45,101 bases of DNA from an uncultured Flavobacteriaceae bacterium (GTDB lineage: Bacteria; Bacteroidota; Bacteroidia; Flavobacteriales; Flavobacteriaceae), in NCBI GenBank assembly GCA_913048115.1, contig CAJWVI010000013.1:1-45101 (forward strand), given 5' to 3'. Within the stretch, counting starts at the first letter, position 1, and every line of letters starts with the position of its first letter. Below, piece after piece: positions 1-8,841 of this stretch. Below the pieces are notes generated by a model. The model had not been told where the DNA came from. It saw nothing but the letters and a program-made list of their open reading frames with translations, and did not search any database. A program made the position numbers and the translations under genes.

Positions 1-250
1 AGAAATCTGCTCCAGTTAATAGATCTTCAATAGAACCACCGTTTGAGTTTGTTCCAGGAAAACTAAAGCTTCCTAATACTGTATCTTCTGCAAGTGTGAA
101 AAAATCAGCACAGAATACACCTAGATCTTCAGAACCGCTTGTAGAAATTAGAGAAGTTGAATTATCTTCTACTCTTTCAATAACAACATTTTGAGAAAAT
201 GCAGTAAAACCTAGTGCAAAAGCAGCTAGTGTTAAAGTAATTTTTTTCAT
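1..250 (-). CDS. Secreted protein, N-terminal part only (runs off the window)
   Basis: This is the first 83 codons of a minus-strand gene that starts with ATG at 250 and continues beyond the left edge. The translation begins MKKITLTLAAFALGFTAFSQ, a clear Sec signal peptide with cleavage probably after AFS. The following residues are rich in Ser, Thr, Asp and Glu, as in extracellular beta-rich proteins of flavobacteria. A type IX secretion cargo protein is likely, but the C-terminal sorting domain lies outside the window. A TATATTTG box on the minus strand at 296-289 fits as its promoter. Function unknown. Confidence 0.8.
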   Translation of the reverse strand, partial: MKKITLTLAAFALGFTAFSQNVVIERVEDNSTSLISTSGSEDLGVFCADFFTLAEDTVLGSFSFPGTNSNGGSIEDLLTGADF

Positions 251-288
251 AATAAATAATTTTAAGGTTAAATAAAGTTTATTTTTAA

Positions 289-296
289 CAAATATA
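289..296 (-). promoter_or_regulatory. Bacteroidota -7 box (TATATTTG) for the left-edge secreted protein
   Basis: The minus strand reads TATATTTG, an exact match to TAnnTTTG, 38 bases before the ATG at 250. I see no well-spaced TTG at -33. Confidence 0.5.
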
Positions 297-379
297 GAAA
301 ACCAAATCAAATAGACACGTATAATCCAATAAAAAACAGTGTTTAATAGGTTTTTGTTAATACTATTTGTAATCTACTT

Positions 380-2146
380 ATGAAAAAAACAACCCTGGCA
401 TCCTTTTTAACAATTATATTACTTCTTAATGGTTGTACCAATAAAAAAGATATTTCAAAAACCAACATAAGCTTTACTACGCTTTTTGAAACTTCAAAAG
501 GCACAGAAACTCCAAAATACCTAGATTTAATTGTCTTTTATAAAAATTTAGCCAAGGCATACCCAACAATCTCCATTACAGAGGAAGGCCAAACAGATAG
601 CGGTAAACCATTGCATGTGGTTTATTTTGACCAAACAGGCAAAAACTATACTAACATTTCTGAAATAAAAAAAAGCAAGAAAAACATCTTACTCATCAAC
701 AATGGCATACACCCGGGAGAGAGCGACGGTATTGACGCATCCATGCTATTACTTCGAGACCTAGCTCAAGGAACTATCATAGCCCCAAAAAACACACTTA
801 TTGCTGTTATTCCTGTATACAACATAGGAGGTGCCCTTCAAAGAAACACTAACACTCGCACCAATCAAAAAGGTCCTAAAGAGTATGGCTTTAGAGGAAA
901 TGCTCGCAACTATGATTTAAACAGAGACTTTATAAAGGCAGATACAAGGAATGCAAAAGCATTCACAAAAATATTTAGAGCCTTAGACCCACAACTATTT
1001 ATAGACAACCACGTAAGCAATGGGGCAGATTATCAATATGCACTCACACATCTTTTTACTCAACACAACAAACTGGGTGGTCCTGCAGGAAAATATTTAG
1101 ACCAAATACTAATGCCTCAATTACAAGACTCATTGGCTGCAAAACAGTGGGACATCACTCCATATGTTAATGTATTTAATGCACAGCCAGAAAAAGGATT
1201 CACACAGTTTATGGATTCTCCAAGGTACTCTACTGGATACACTACCCTATTTAATTGTCTTGGGATGATGGTAGAGACTCACATGCTTAAACCATACAAA
1301 CAACGCGTTGAGGGAACATACCAACTATTAAAAAGTTTTATAAGTATTGTAGATGCAGACGCCGCCACTATTAAGAGCATACATTTACAAGCCAAGACAA
1401 GGTTTAAACAAAAAGACCCATACCCAATACAGTGGGCTGTAGATAGCACAAAAACACAAACTTTAAATTTCAAAGGCTACAAGGGTGTCATGATCCCTAG
1501 TGAAGTTACTGGCAAAATGAGGTTAAAATTTGATCACTCAAAACCTTTTACAAAGCCTACCACCTATTACAATACCTTTAAAGCTATTAAAACAATAGAG
1601 GTTCCAGCCTATTACGCCATCCCAAAAGGGTATTGGAATATTCTAGAAAGACTTAGGCTCAATGCTATTAAAGTTTCAGAAATACAAAAAGACACCACCT
1701 TTAAGGCCCAGGTGTATTTCATTAAAAACTATGAGACTAGCAAAAAACCCTATGAGGGACATTACCTCCATTACAACACTCAAGTTACTATTAAAGCACA
1801 AACCGTAACGCTTCTCAAAGGAGATTACTTAGTCTCTACAGCACAAGAAGGGATAAGATATATTATGGAGACCCTCGAGCCACAGGGGGTAGATTCTTTT
1901 TTTAATTGGAACTTCTTTGACGCCATCTTACAACAAAAAGAAGGGTTTTCACCCTATGTTTGGGAAGATAAAGCAGCAACATTACTAAAAGAAAACCCAG
2001 AGATAAAAACTACATTTGATAGCATTAAAAATATAGATTCTAGTTTTAAAGAAAATTGGTATCGACAACTAGATTGGCTTCACAAGCACTCTGCTAATTA
2101 TGAAAAATCACATTTAAGATATCCTATCATTAGGGTGGGTGGTTAG
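380..2146 (+). CDS. M14-family zinc peptidase-like lipoprotein
   Basis: Predicted exported zinc carboxypeptidase-like hydrolase of 588 residues. The N-terminus is a lipoprotein signal peptide with the lipobox cysteine at residue 19 (LNGC). The M14 zinc ligands are visible as HPGE (His111, Glu114) and His211 in DNHVSNG. The substrate-binding RNYDLNRDF stretch is near 176-184, and a candidate catalytic Glu299 lies in VETHM. The C-terminal ~280 residues are unassigned and may be beta-rich. Residues after the lipid-modified Cys (TNKKD) are basic, so a surface-export signal is not obvious. It converges on the NUDIX gene and overlaps it by 33 bases. The substrate is unknown; peptides or peptidoglycan fragments are both possible. 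Confidence 0.88.
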   Translation: MKKTTLASFLTIILLLNGCTNKKDISKTNISFTTLFETSKGTETPKYLDLIVFYKNLAKAYPTISITEEGQTDSGKPLHVVYFDQTGKNYTNISEIKKSKKNILLINNGIHPGESDGIDASMLLLRDLAQGTIIAPKNTLIAVIPVYNIGGALQRNTNTRTNQKGPKEYGFRGNARNYDLNRDFIKADTRNAKAFTKIFRALDPQLFIDNHVSNGADYQYALTHLFTQHNKLGGPAGKYLDQILMPQLQDSLAAKQWDITPYVNVFNAQPEKGFTQFMDSPRYSTGYTTLFNCLGMMVETHMLKPYKQRVEGTYQLLKSFISIVDADAATIKSIHLQAKTRFKQKDPYPIQWAVDSTKTQTLNFKGYKGVMIPSEVTGKMRLKFDHSKPFTKPTTYYNTFKAIKTIEVPAYYAIPKGYWNILERLRLNAIKVSEIQKDTTFKAQVYFIKNYETSKKPYEGHYLHYNTQVTIKAQTVTLLKGDYLVSTAQEGIRYIMETLEPQGVDSFFNWNFFDAILQQKEGFSPYVWEDKAATLLKENPEIKTTFDSIKNIDSSFKENWYRQLDWLHKHSANYEKSHLRYPIIRVGG

Positions 2147-2737
2147 GTATTCTTTAGGAAAAAGAAGCTTGATGTTTTCATAAGACTCTGTAAGTGCTTT
2201 TTGCGTTTTGGCAAAGTTCTTCCAGCGCACTTTGGTAATATCCTCTTCAGTCTGCGGCTTTAAAGCTCCTTTATAATTTGTAAACATCTCATACCAATAC
2301 GTTACTTTGAGTTTGAACTTATCATTCCGTTTAAAAACATGATAGGTTTTAGTAATAAATTTACGCACCTCTAGGTCTTGAACACCTGTTTCCTCTTCAG
2401 TTTCTCTTACTGCTGCATCTTGATAACGCTCGTCTTTTTCAACTTTTCCTTTTGGTAAGTCCCATTTTCCGTTGCGGCGTATAAAGAGTATTTCTTTCTT
2501 TGCGTTAAAAACCAAGCCGCCGCCAGCACGAACCACTGGAAGTTTTTTTAACAAAAAGCGCTCAAGCTTTTCTTCATTTTTATGATATAAATTGACATAC
2601 TGCAAAGAACCTTCATTAATTTTCTGGATCAGTTTTTTAAACTTCACCTCCTTTAATGGAATGGTTGTGTATTGTTTTCCAATATTTTTCTTGGTAGACA
2701 ATATTATAGGTACGTCATTGACAAAAACTTTATACAT
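2114..2737 (-). CDS. NUDIX hydrolase
   Basis: A 207-residue protein with a complete Nudix box at residues 97-119, fitting G-x5-E-x7-RE-x2-EE-x-G-V. This box binds Mg and cleaves nucleoside diphosphate linkages. The first ~65 residues form an N-terminal extension before the Nudix fold begins around VVRAGGGLVF. The substrate cannot be read from sequence; nucleotide house-cleaning is typical for the family. Its ATG is divergent from that of pyrE with only 8 bases between them. Its 3' end overlaps the M14 peptidase by 33 bases with no terminator between the two. Confidence 0.9.
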   Translation of the reverse strand: MYKVFVNDVPIILSTKKNIGKQYTTIPLKEVKFKKLIQKINEGSLQYVNLYHKNEEKLERFLLKKLPVVRAGGGLVFNAKKEILFIRRNGKWDLPKGKVEKDERYQDAAVRETEEETGVQDLEVRKFITKTYHVFKRNDKFKLKVTYWYEMFTNYKGALKPQTEEDITKVRWKNFAKTQKALTESYENIKLLFPKEYLTTHPNDRIS

Positions 2738-2740
2738 TTG
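2733..2740 (+). promoter_or_regulatory. Bacteroidota -7 box (TACATTTG) for pyrE, implying a very short leader
   Basis: TACATTTG matches TAnnTTTG and ends 5 bases before the pyrE ATG. It lies over the first codon of the divergent NUDIX gene. The nearest upstream TTG (2718-2720) is too close for a standard -33 element, so only the -7 box is supported. Confidence 0.45.
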
Positions 2741-2745
2741 CAGTT

Positions 2746-3390
2746 ATGATATTAAATAAGGAGACCGCCCAAAAGACAGCAGAATTATTATTGCAAATTA
2801 ATGCAATAAAACTACAACCACAAGAACCTTTTACATGGGCTTCTGGATGGAAGTCACCAATTTATTGTGACAACCGCATAACCCTTTCATACCCAGGGAT
2901 ACGAAATTTCATAAGAGAGCACATTGCCTCACAAATAGAAACGCTATATGGAAAACCAGATGTTATAGCTGGTGTTGCTACTGGAGCCATAGGTATTGGT
3001 ATGCTAGTAGCAGATTACCTAAACTTGCCCTTTTGCTATGTTAGACCAGAGGCAAAAAAACATGGAAGACAAAATAAAATTGAAGGGATGGTAAAAGAAA
3101 ACCAAACCGTAGTTGTTGTAGAAGACTTAATAAGCACCGGAAAAAGCAGTTTAATTGCAGTAGAGGCCCTGCGAGAAGCAAACCTAAATGTAAAGGGAAT
3201 GCTTGCTATTTTCTCATATGGCTTTACTGTTGCAGATGAAAACTTTGCTAAAGCCAATATTACACTCAACACCCTTAGCAACTATGAGCATTTGCTGTTA
3301 AATGCCGAAAAATCAAATTTTATTTCAGCTGCAGAAAATAAACAACTAAGTGCTTGGAGAGAAAATCCAGGTGTTTGGACGGGTAAATAA
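2746..3390 (+). CDS. pyrE: Orotate phosphoribosyltransferase
   Basis: Converts orotate and PRPP to orotidine 5'-monophosphate in de novo pyrimidine synthesis, in the cytoplasm. At 214 residues it has normal length. The PRPP-binding loop VVVVEDLISTGKSS is at residues 122-135. The mobile catalytic loop with Lys/His/Arg (PEAKKHGRQNKIEG) is at 101-114. The N-terminal FTWASGWKSPIYCDNR is typical of PyrE. It faces the NUDIX gene head to head. Downstream lies a hairpin oriented mainly for the opposing gene, so pyrE may share it as a terminator. Confidence 0.96.
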   Translation: MILNKETAQKTAELLLQINAIKLQPQEPFTWASGWKSPIYCDNRITLSYPGIRNFIREHIASQIETLYGKPDVIAGVATGAIGIGMLVADYLNLPFCYVRPEAKKHGRQNKIEGMVKENQTVVVVEDLISTGKSSLIAVEALREANLNVKGMLAIFSYGFTVADENFAKANITLNTLSNYEHLLLNAEKSNFISAAENKQLSAWRENPGVWTGK

Positions 3391-3397
3391 AATAAAA

Positions 3398-3425
3398 AAG
3401 GCGCGATTTTAAAAAATCGCGCCTT
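3398..3425 (-). terminator. Rho-independent terminator, mainly for the minus-strand membrane protein gene
   Basis: Perfect 11-bp arms (AAGGCGCGATT at 3398-3408 and its complement at 3415-3425) with a 6-base loop. On the minus strand the stem is followed by a T-rich run (3397-3391). The plus-strand tail is weaker, so termination of pyrE here is possible but less certain. Confidence 0.85.
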
Positions 3426-3449
3426 AAGTCTATTCTTATTTTTAAAGTA

Positions 3450-4223
3450 TTAACTAGTCTTGAAAGGCAAGTATGGACTCTTGATCCATTTTACCAAACT
3501 GCTTATTATTGCGTAGAAGAAATTATATATTGCAAGAGTAACATAAAGCTTCGCTAAAATTGCTACTACACCAACATACTGCCATAACACAGAGTATAAT
3601 CCATCAACACTCCAAGCTTCGCCTGCAGCTAAAGTAGGATCCCAAGCAGACCAATCGGCAAGGACACCGCCAATAAACCCTAGGTTAAGAAGCTCTGTTA
3701 ATGATGCAACAGCAGCCATTGGAAGCCCATACGCATATTCAATGTTTGTAGTCCAGTCTGTCATAAAACCTCCAGAAACATCTAGAGAAGTAGCCCATGT
3801 TATTGTCATACAAATTGCACCAAATAGTGCAACTAGTGCACCAACATGGCCTAGTAACTTGATGTTAGCTACTGCCAGGTCTCTAAATACAAAATCAACT
3901 ATTCCACTTTTAGATTCAGCCAAGCTGTCTCCTGTAGACCTTACAACCTGTGCAATAGGGAATGCTGCGTACACCCAAATAAGCATTGAAAGAACATTTC
4001 CTAAAATACCAGCACCTTCACCCATATCGCCACTCCAAATTGGAGATAGCACATAAAATAATGAGGTAACTAGAATAACAAGAGCAGAAACAGTGTAAAA
4101 ATTACCTGCCCATTTTGAAACATTGTTTTCTGAGCCTTCGACCATTGAATTAAAATTATTCATTGGGAGCTTACTGTTGATCATTTTTGGTAGATCAAAA
4201 AACTGAGTTAAAATTTTTTCCAT
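3450..4223 (-). CDS. Polytopic membrane protein of unknown function
   Basis: A 257-residue protein that I do not recognise. Hydrophobic stretches suggest about four to six membrane segments, roughly at residues 45-62, 72-92, 121-143, 165-190 and 215-240. The N-terminal ~35 residues are polar (MEKILTQFFDLPKMINSKLP), and the C-terminus is basic (SSLVKWIKSPYLPF), which suggests it lies in the cytoplasm. There are many Gly, Ala and Trp residues and no catalytic motif that I can name. It stands alone between pyrE and an SRPBCC gene with its own terminator. A CTACTTTG sequence on the minus strand (4279-4272) is one base off the TAnnTTTG box. Confidence 0.75.
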   Translation of the reverse strand: MEKILTQFFDLPKMINSKLPMNNFNSMVEGSENNVSKWAGNFYTVSALVILVTSLFYVLSPIWSGDMGEGAGILGNVLSMLIWVYAAFPIAQVVRSTGDSLAESKSGIVDFVFRDLAVANIKLLGHVGALVALFGAICMTITWATSLDVSGGFMTDWTTNIEYAYGLPMAAVASLTELLNLGFIGGVLADWSAWDPTLAAGEAWSVDGLYSVLWQYVGVVAILAKLYVTLAIYNFFYAIISSLVKWIKSPYLPFKTS

Positions 4224-4483
4224 AATGTTTAATTAATAAAATTAGTAAATTAGTAAAGTTGTTATAATCAGCAAAGTAGAATAATTGTTTTGATAAAAAA
4301 CTAATTTTTTAACATTTTTATTAACTTAATATTAACAAATACTGCTTAAAATCATATAATTCGTAGATTTTAACAGTATGTTTTTGTTGAAAACACCTGT
4401 TTTTTTTAAAACTAATATTGCAATGTTAAAATAGTGTTTTAAAAATTATTTTTATCTTGCAAGTCAATATAGAATATAGCCTC

Positions 4484-4876
4484 ATGGAATTAAACAGTAA
4501 GAAAGTAACCGTACAAAAAAATGCTGCAGATCTTTGCGCACATCTAAGTGATGCGAAAAACTTTGAGCAACTCATGCCAGATAATATTAGCAAATTTGAG
4601 CTCATTCGAGAGGATGCTTTTATTTTCGCACTTAAGGGAATGCCCGAAATTGCACTTGAAGTAAAAGAGGTAGTGAGTTCTTCAAAAGTAACATTAGGCG
4701 CCATTAGCGATAAAATTCCTTTTACGCTTATTGGAAATATTGAAGCCATTGACGACAATACATCGGCTATCGAGTTGCAGTTTCAAGGAGATTTCAACCC
4801 CATGATGGCAATGATGGTAAAAGGTCCCGTAGGTAAATTTATAGAAACTCTTTCAACAAACTTAGAAACCATTTAA
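4484..4876 (+). CDS. SRPBCC-fold (START/polyketide cyclase-like) small protein
   Basis: A 130-residue cytoplasmic protein with the START/SRPBCC pattern: an N-terminal beta strand, a helix ADLCAHLSDAKNFEQLMP that closes the ligand cavity, alternating beta strands, and a long C-terminal helix (KGPVGKFIETLSTNLETI). The family binds hydrophobic ligands; the ligand here is unknown. I chose ATG at 4484. An in-frame TTG at 4457 would add nine residues with no family support. Its stop codon interlocks with that of birA: the bases TTAA at 4873-4876 carry TAA on both strands. Confidence 0.8.
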   Translation: MELNSKKVTVQKNAADLCAHLSDAKNFEQLMPDNISKFELIREDAFIFALKGMPEIALEVKEVVSSSKVTLGAISDKIPFTLIGNIEAIDDNTSAIELQFQGDFNPMMAMMVKGPVGKFIETLSTNLETI

Positions 4877-5604
4877 AAGCAATATACTATTTCTTTTAAA
4901 TGGTAGGTATTTATTTGATTTGCTTCATTTTCAAGTAAAAGCAGTCCTTCTCTAGTAACACCTTTTAGTATTGCATTAAAAGGTGATCCTCCTATGGTTT
5001 TAAAAACAGTGACAGTATCCAACCTAAATAACTGGAGGTTGTAAGCTTTATATATATACTCATACTCTAGATTTTCTAGACGAATTAGTTGGCCTTGTAA
5101 ATGATCTAAAAGAAGCCTACATACTTGGGAAACATCAAAAGAATTTCCATGGCTAAGCTTCATAGAGGTTGCATTTGGCAAGTCTGTAAATTGATTTTCA
5201 TTTACATTTAAGCCAATGCCTATAATAGAGGTATCTAATAAAGTTCCCTTTACAGTGTTTTCAATCAAAATACCACAGCATTTTTTGCCACGTGACATAA
5301 TGTCGTTAGGCCATTTTATAGTTATTTCGGGTATTTTCAGGGACTTTAACATTTCAGAAACAGCCATAGAAACAGCCATAGAAATATACCATTGCTGTGA
5401 AACCTCAACCGCGCTAAAACGCTTAAAAACACTTAACGTTAGGCTATTGTTGGGTTGAGATTGCCACTGGGCACCAAACTGCCCACGCCCTTTTGTTTGC
5501 CTGGCAGCAACTACAACTGTAAAGTCTTTTAAAGAACAGGTCTTTGCTAAGTCTTTTAAGTAGGTATTGGTCGATGGGGTGGCACTAAGTTTGATTATGT
5601 TCAC
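4873..5604 (-). CDS. birA: Biotin--[acetyl-CoA-carboxylase] ligase
   Basis: Activates biotin with ATP and attaches it to the biotin carrier subunit of acetyl-CoA carboxylase. The motifs GRGQFGAQWQS (biotinyl-AMP loop) and IKWPNDIMSRGKKCCGILIE (catalytic Lys/Asp, biotin site) are plain. It has only the catalytic domain plus a small C-terminal domain, with no N-terminal helix-turn-helix, so it is a group I ligase and not a repressor. I prefer the GTG at 5604 (MNIIKLSATPSTNTYLKDL), which matches the usual family start. A TTG at 5613 would add only three residues. The target pathway is represented in this window by accA. Confidence 0.92.
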   Translation of the reverse strand: MNIIKLSATPSTNTYLKDLAKTCSLKDFTVVVAARQTKGRGQFGAQWQSQPNNSLTLSVFKRFSAVEVSQQWYISMAVSMAVSEMLKSLKIPEITIKWPNDIMSRGKKCCGILIENTVKGTLLDTSIIGIGLNVNENQFTDLPNATSMKLSHGNSFDVSQVCRLLLDHLQGQLIRLENLEYEYIYKAYNLQLFRLDTVTVFKTIGGSPFNAILKGVTREGLLLLENEANQINTYHLKEIVYCF

Positions 5605-5662
5605 GAGTGACAATTTAAGATTTTATTATAGATGCAAAACACTTATAACAAACAAAAAGTAA

Positions 5663-5670
5663 TAACTTTG
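5663..5670 (+). promoter_or_regulatory. Bacteroidota -7 box (TAACTTTG) for the rsfS-ftsH operon
   Basis: TAACTTTG lies 18 bases before the rsfS ATG at 5689. It also excludes the upstream in-frame ATG at 5632, which would lie before the transcript start. Confidence 0.5.
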
Positions 5671-5688
5671 CATAAACGAAACGTTTGG

Positions 5689-6060
5689 ATGACTAAAAAA
5701 GAAAAAAACACAGATCTTCTAATTACCCATATCATTAGAGGAATTGAAGAGGTAAAAGGACAAGATATCGAAATTCTTGACCTTAGAGAAATTGAAAATA
5801 CAGTTACAGATTATTTTATCATTTGTAACGGTACCTCCAACACACAGGTAAATGCCATTGTAGGTTCTGTTCAAAAAATAGTAAGTAAAGCGCTTAAAGA
5901 AAAAGCTTGGCACATAGAAGGTAGCGATAATTCTGAATGGATATTAATGGATTATGTTCATGTTGTTGTTCACGTTTTTCAAAAACACATTAGAGACTTT
6001 TATGACATTGAAGGTCTATGGGGTGATGCAAAATCAGTTAAAATTGAAACTTCTCATTAA
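5689..6060 (+). CDS. rsfS: Ribosome silencing factor RsfS
   Basis: Binds uL14 on the large ribosomal subunit and blocks subunit joining when nutrients are short. The 123-residue protein carries the RsfS/Iojap core: DLREIENTVTDYFIICNGTSNTQV in the first half and the YVHVVVHVFQKHIRDFYDIEGLWGDA signature at the end. An in-frame ATG at 5632 exists but precedes the promoter box, and MTKKEKNTDLLITHI at 5689 matches the family start. It is followed after 16 bases by ftsH, a common pairing in Bacteroidota, so the two are probably co-transcribed. Confidence 0.93.
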   Translation: MTKKEKNTDLLITHIIRGIEEVKGQDIEILDLREIENTVTDYFIICNGTSNTQVNAIVGSVQKIVSKALKEKAWHIEGSDNSEWILMDYVHVVVHVFQKHIRDFYDIEGLWGDAKSVKIETSH

Positions 6061-6076
6061 AAAATAATAAAGCCAC

Positions 6077-8101
6077 ATGGCAAACGATACAAAAGATTCT
6101 AAAGACAAAAAGAATAAAAAACCAGATCTAAAAAAACCAAAATTTAGCCCATATTGGATATATGGATCTATTTTTGTGATTTTCTTGGCCCTACAGCTTA
6201 CTGGTGGAAGCAACTTTTCTCAAACAAAAAAAACAAGCCAAGCAGAATTTGAAAATTTCCTAAGACAAGGAGATGTTCAAAAAGTAGAGATTGTAAATAA
6301 AAAAGTAGCCAAAGTGTATCTTACCCAAGAGGCGAGATCACAAGAAGTTCACTCAAAAAACAAGTCCAAAGGTCTTCTTGAACCTGGAGCTAACGATCCA
6401 ACCTATGAATTTGAATTTGGAGACCTTCAAAACTTTGAAAATAACTTTCAAATCATTAAAAGAGAAAACAGTTTAGACACCCAAATTATTTGGAATACAG
6501 AGTCTAACCTCTGGGGAGAAGTCATTGTTGGGCTACTACCCTTTATAGTCATTATTGGTATCTGGATATTCATCATGAGACGTATGTCTGGTGGAGCTGG
6601 AGGCGGTGGAGCTGGAGGCCAAATCTTTAACATAGGAAAGTCTAAGGCAAAACTATTTGATGAAAAAATAGATGTAAAAACATCTTTTAAAGATGTTGCA
6701 GGTCTTGAGGGCGCAAAAGAAGAAGTACAAGAAATTGTAGACTTTCTTAAATTTCCAGACAAATACACCTCATTAGGAGGTAAAATACCAAAAGGAGCAT
6801 TACTGGTTGGACCTCCAGGAACTGGAAAGACATTACTAGCACGCGCCGTTGCAGGAGAGGCTAAAGTACCTTTCTTCTCTTTGTCAGGCTCAGACTTTGT
6901 TGAAATGTTTGTTGGTGTTGGAGCCTCTAGGGTTCGTGATTTATTTAAACAAGCCAAAGAAAAATCACCCTCTATTATTTTTATTGATGAAATTGATGCC
7001 ATTGGGCGTGCTCGTGGAAAAGGAAATTTTTCTGGCTCTAATGATGAGCGCGAAAACACCTTAAACCAACTCCTTACAGAAATGGATGGCTTTGGGACAA
7101 ACTCAAATGTAATTGTTATAGCTGCCACAAACCGTGCAGATGTATTAGACAAAGCCTTAATGCGTGCTGGACGCTTTGATAGACAAATTTATGTAGACTT
7201 GCCTGATGTGCGAGAACGCAAAGAAATCTTTGAAGTGCACCTTCGCCCTTTAAAAAAGGAAGAAGGTCTAGATACAGATTTCTTGTCAAAACAAACACCT
7301 GGGTTCTCTGGAGCAGACATTGCAAATGTATGTAATGAAGCCGCATTAATTGCAGCAAGAAATGAGAAGAAGGCAGTAGGAAAACAAGATTTCTTAGACG
7401 CAGTAGATAGAATTGTTGGAGGGTTAGAAAAAAAGAATAAAATTATTACGCCGGCCGAAAAAGAAGCAATTGCTTATCACGAAGCAGGACATGCAACTGT
7501 AAGTTGGATGCTAGAGCATGCAGCACCTCTAGTAAAGGTTACAATTGTTCCTAGAGGACAATCTTTAGGAGCCGCTTGGTATCTTCCAGAAGAACGCCTT
7601 ATTGTAAGGCCAGAACAAATGCTTGACGAAATGTGTGCAACACTTGGAGGAAGAGCTGCAGAAAAAGTGATTTTTAATAAAATCTCTACAGGAGCTCTTA
7701 GTGATCTAGAAAAGGTTACCAAACAAGCCCGTGCAATGGTTACAGTATATGGTCTTAATGATAAAGTAGGAAATTTAACATATTATGACTCTAGTGGACA
7801 ATCTGAGTATAACTTCAGTAAGCCATACAGTGAAAAAACCGCTGAGTTAATTGACAAAGAAATATCAAACCTTATTGAGACGCAATACAAGCGTGCTTTA
7901 GATCTGCTTGAAACTCACAAAGAAAAGCTCACAGAATTAGCGAATGTTTTATTAGACAAAGAAGTTATTTTCAAGGATAACCTAGAAGTTATTTTTGGAA
8001 AAAGACCTTTCGAAAAATCCATAAGCGAAATAGTACCCGACACTAAAGAAAATAAACAAGCACCAGAAGACCCAGAACAAACACAAGTAGCTACTAGTTA
8101 A
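6077..8101 (+). CDS. ftsH: ATP-dependent zinc metalloprotease FtsH
   Basis: Membrane-anchored AAA+ protease that degrades unassembled or damaged membrane proteins and some cytosolic regulators. Membrane helices are near residues 28-42 and 149-167 with the periplasmic domain between them. A Gly-rich linker is at 171-181. The Walker A GPPGTGKT is at 245-252, Walker B IIFIDEID near 300-307, and the second region of homology [21 protein letters not shown] near 350-370. The zinc site HEAGH is at 468-472. At 674 residues it has the normal length, with a charged, poorly conserved C-terminus. It sits between rsfS and the lipid synthesis genes. Confidence 0.97.
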   Translation: MANDTKDSKDKKNKKPDLKKPKFSPYWIYGSIFVIFLALQLTGGSNFSQTKKTSQAEFENFLRQGDVQKVEIVNKKVAKVYLTQEARSQEVHSKNKSKGLLEPGANDPTYEFEFGDLQNFENNFQIIKRENSLDTQIIWNTESNLWGEVIVGLLPFIVIIGIWIFIMRRMSGGAGGGGAGGQIFNIGKSKAKLFDEKIDVKTSFKDVAGLEGAKEEVQEIVDFLKFPDKYTSLGGKIPKGALLVGPPGTGKTLLARAVAGEAKVPFFSLSGSDFVEMFVGVGASRVRDLFKQAKEKSPSIIFIDEIDAIGRARGKGNFSGSNDERENTLNQLLTEMDGFGTNSNVIVIAATNRADVLDKALMRAGRFDRQIYVDLPDVRERKEIFEVHLRPLKKEEGLDTDFLSKQTPGFSGADIANVCNEAALIAARNEKKAVGKQDFLDAVDRIVGGLEKKNKIITPAEKEAIAYHEAGHATVSWMLEHAAPLVKVTIVPRGQSLGAAWYLPEERLIVRPEQMLDEMCATLGGRAAEKVIFNKISTGALSDLEKVTKQARAMVTVYGLNDKVGNLTYYDSSGQSEYNFSKPYSEKTAELIDKEISNLIETQYKRALDLLETHKEKLTELANVLLDKEVIFKDNLEVIFGKRPFEKSISEIVPDTKENKQAPEDPEQTQVATS

Positions 8102-8170
8102 AAATAGTAGTTACATCTTTACTTAATTGTAAAGATTAGCGCTGTGAGTTTTCTAAGACTAGATTTTTAT

Positions 8171-8178
8171 TATCTTTG
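8171..8178 (+). promoter_or_regulatory. Bacteroidota -7 box (TATCTTTG) before the LUD-cdsA-psd genes
   Basis: TATCTTTG lies 36 bases before the ATG at 8215, inside the 113-base gap after ftsH. It suggests an internal promoter for the downstream genes. No clear -33 TTG is seen. Confidence 0.45.
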
Positions 8179-8214
8179 GTATTAATAGAATTTAAACACC
8201 TCTAAAATCTACCA

Positions 8215-8829
8215 ATGGGTCTATTTAAAAGACTTTTAAAAGGAAATATCAGTCTAAAAAAAACACCTAAAGAAAAAGGTGAAACCAGCGAGTGCGGCAA
8301 ATATTACCCTGGAGACATCCTTGAGATTGATCAAAGATTTACCAACAACTTTAGAAAAAACGGAGGTAAGTTTTTATACTGCACAGATGCTAAAGAAATT
8401 AACGAGGCTTTTGACAATATTTTAATAGAGAATGATTGGTATGAAAAAGAGGTTTTCTGTATTAATGAAATGCTCTCCAAAAAGTTTAATGGTTACAATC
8501 TAAACTTTACAAAAAAGACAAGCGCTACCTTTTTCTTAACTACCTGCGAGTCTTTGATATCAAAAAACGGTTCTATTTTACTTTCTTCAAATCAAATTAA
8601 AGAGAAGAAACTCGATGAATTACCCACCAACATTGTAATTTTTGCCACTACAAGTCAGTTTGTAGAGAATATAAGTGAAGGACTACGCATTATTAAAAAC
8701 AGCGGAGGGAAGTTTATTCCAAGCAATATCACTGCAATCCAAGATTTTGAGACAGAAAAAGAAAAGGATTTTATGAGTTATGGAAGTAGTACAAAAAACT
8801 TATATTTGCTGCTTCTAGAAGACCTGTAG
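8215..8829 (+). CDS. LUD-domain protein (LutC/YkgG-like)
   Basis: A 204-residue protein resembling the single-domain LutC/YkgG family. It shows the C-terminal pattern ATFFLTTCESLISKNGSILLSS followed by LPTNIVIFATTSQFVENISEGL. LUD proteins act in lactate utilisation together with LutA and LutB in some bacteria, but neither partner is present here. In flavobacteria a stand-alone copy is found next to ftsH and cdsA, and its role there is not established. The stop is 12 bases before the cdsA start, which fits one operon. Confidence 0.8.
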   Translation: MGLFKRLLKGNISLKKTPKEKGETSECGKYYPGDILEIDQRFTNNFRKNGGKFLYCTDAKEINEAFDNILIENDWYEKEVFCINEMLSKKFNGYNLNFTKKTSATFFLTTCESLISKNGSILLSSNQIKEKKLDELPTNIVIFATTSQFVENISEGLRIIKNSGGKFIPSNITAIQDFETEKEKDFMSYGSSTKNLYLLLLEDL

Positions 8830-8841
8830 AAGATATATGCT

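Noticed and set aside
3742-4056. Plus-strand open frame (104 codons) inside the unknown membrane protein gene
   Set aside because: The minus-strand frame is longer, has coherent membrane helices and its own terminator.
6448-7152. Long minus-strand open frame (234 codons) opposite ftsH
   Set aside because: It is antisense to the conserved AAA domain, is rich in Pro and Ser as reverse-frame shadows are, and has no family signature.
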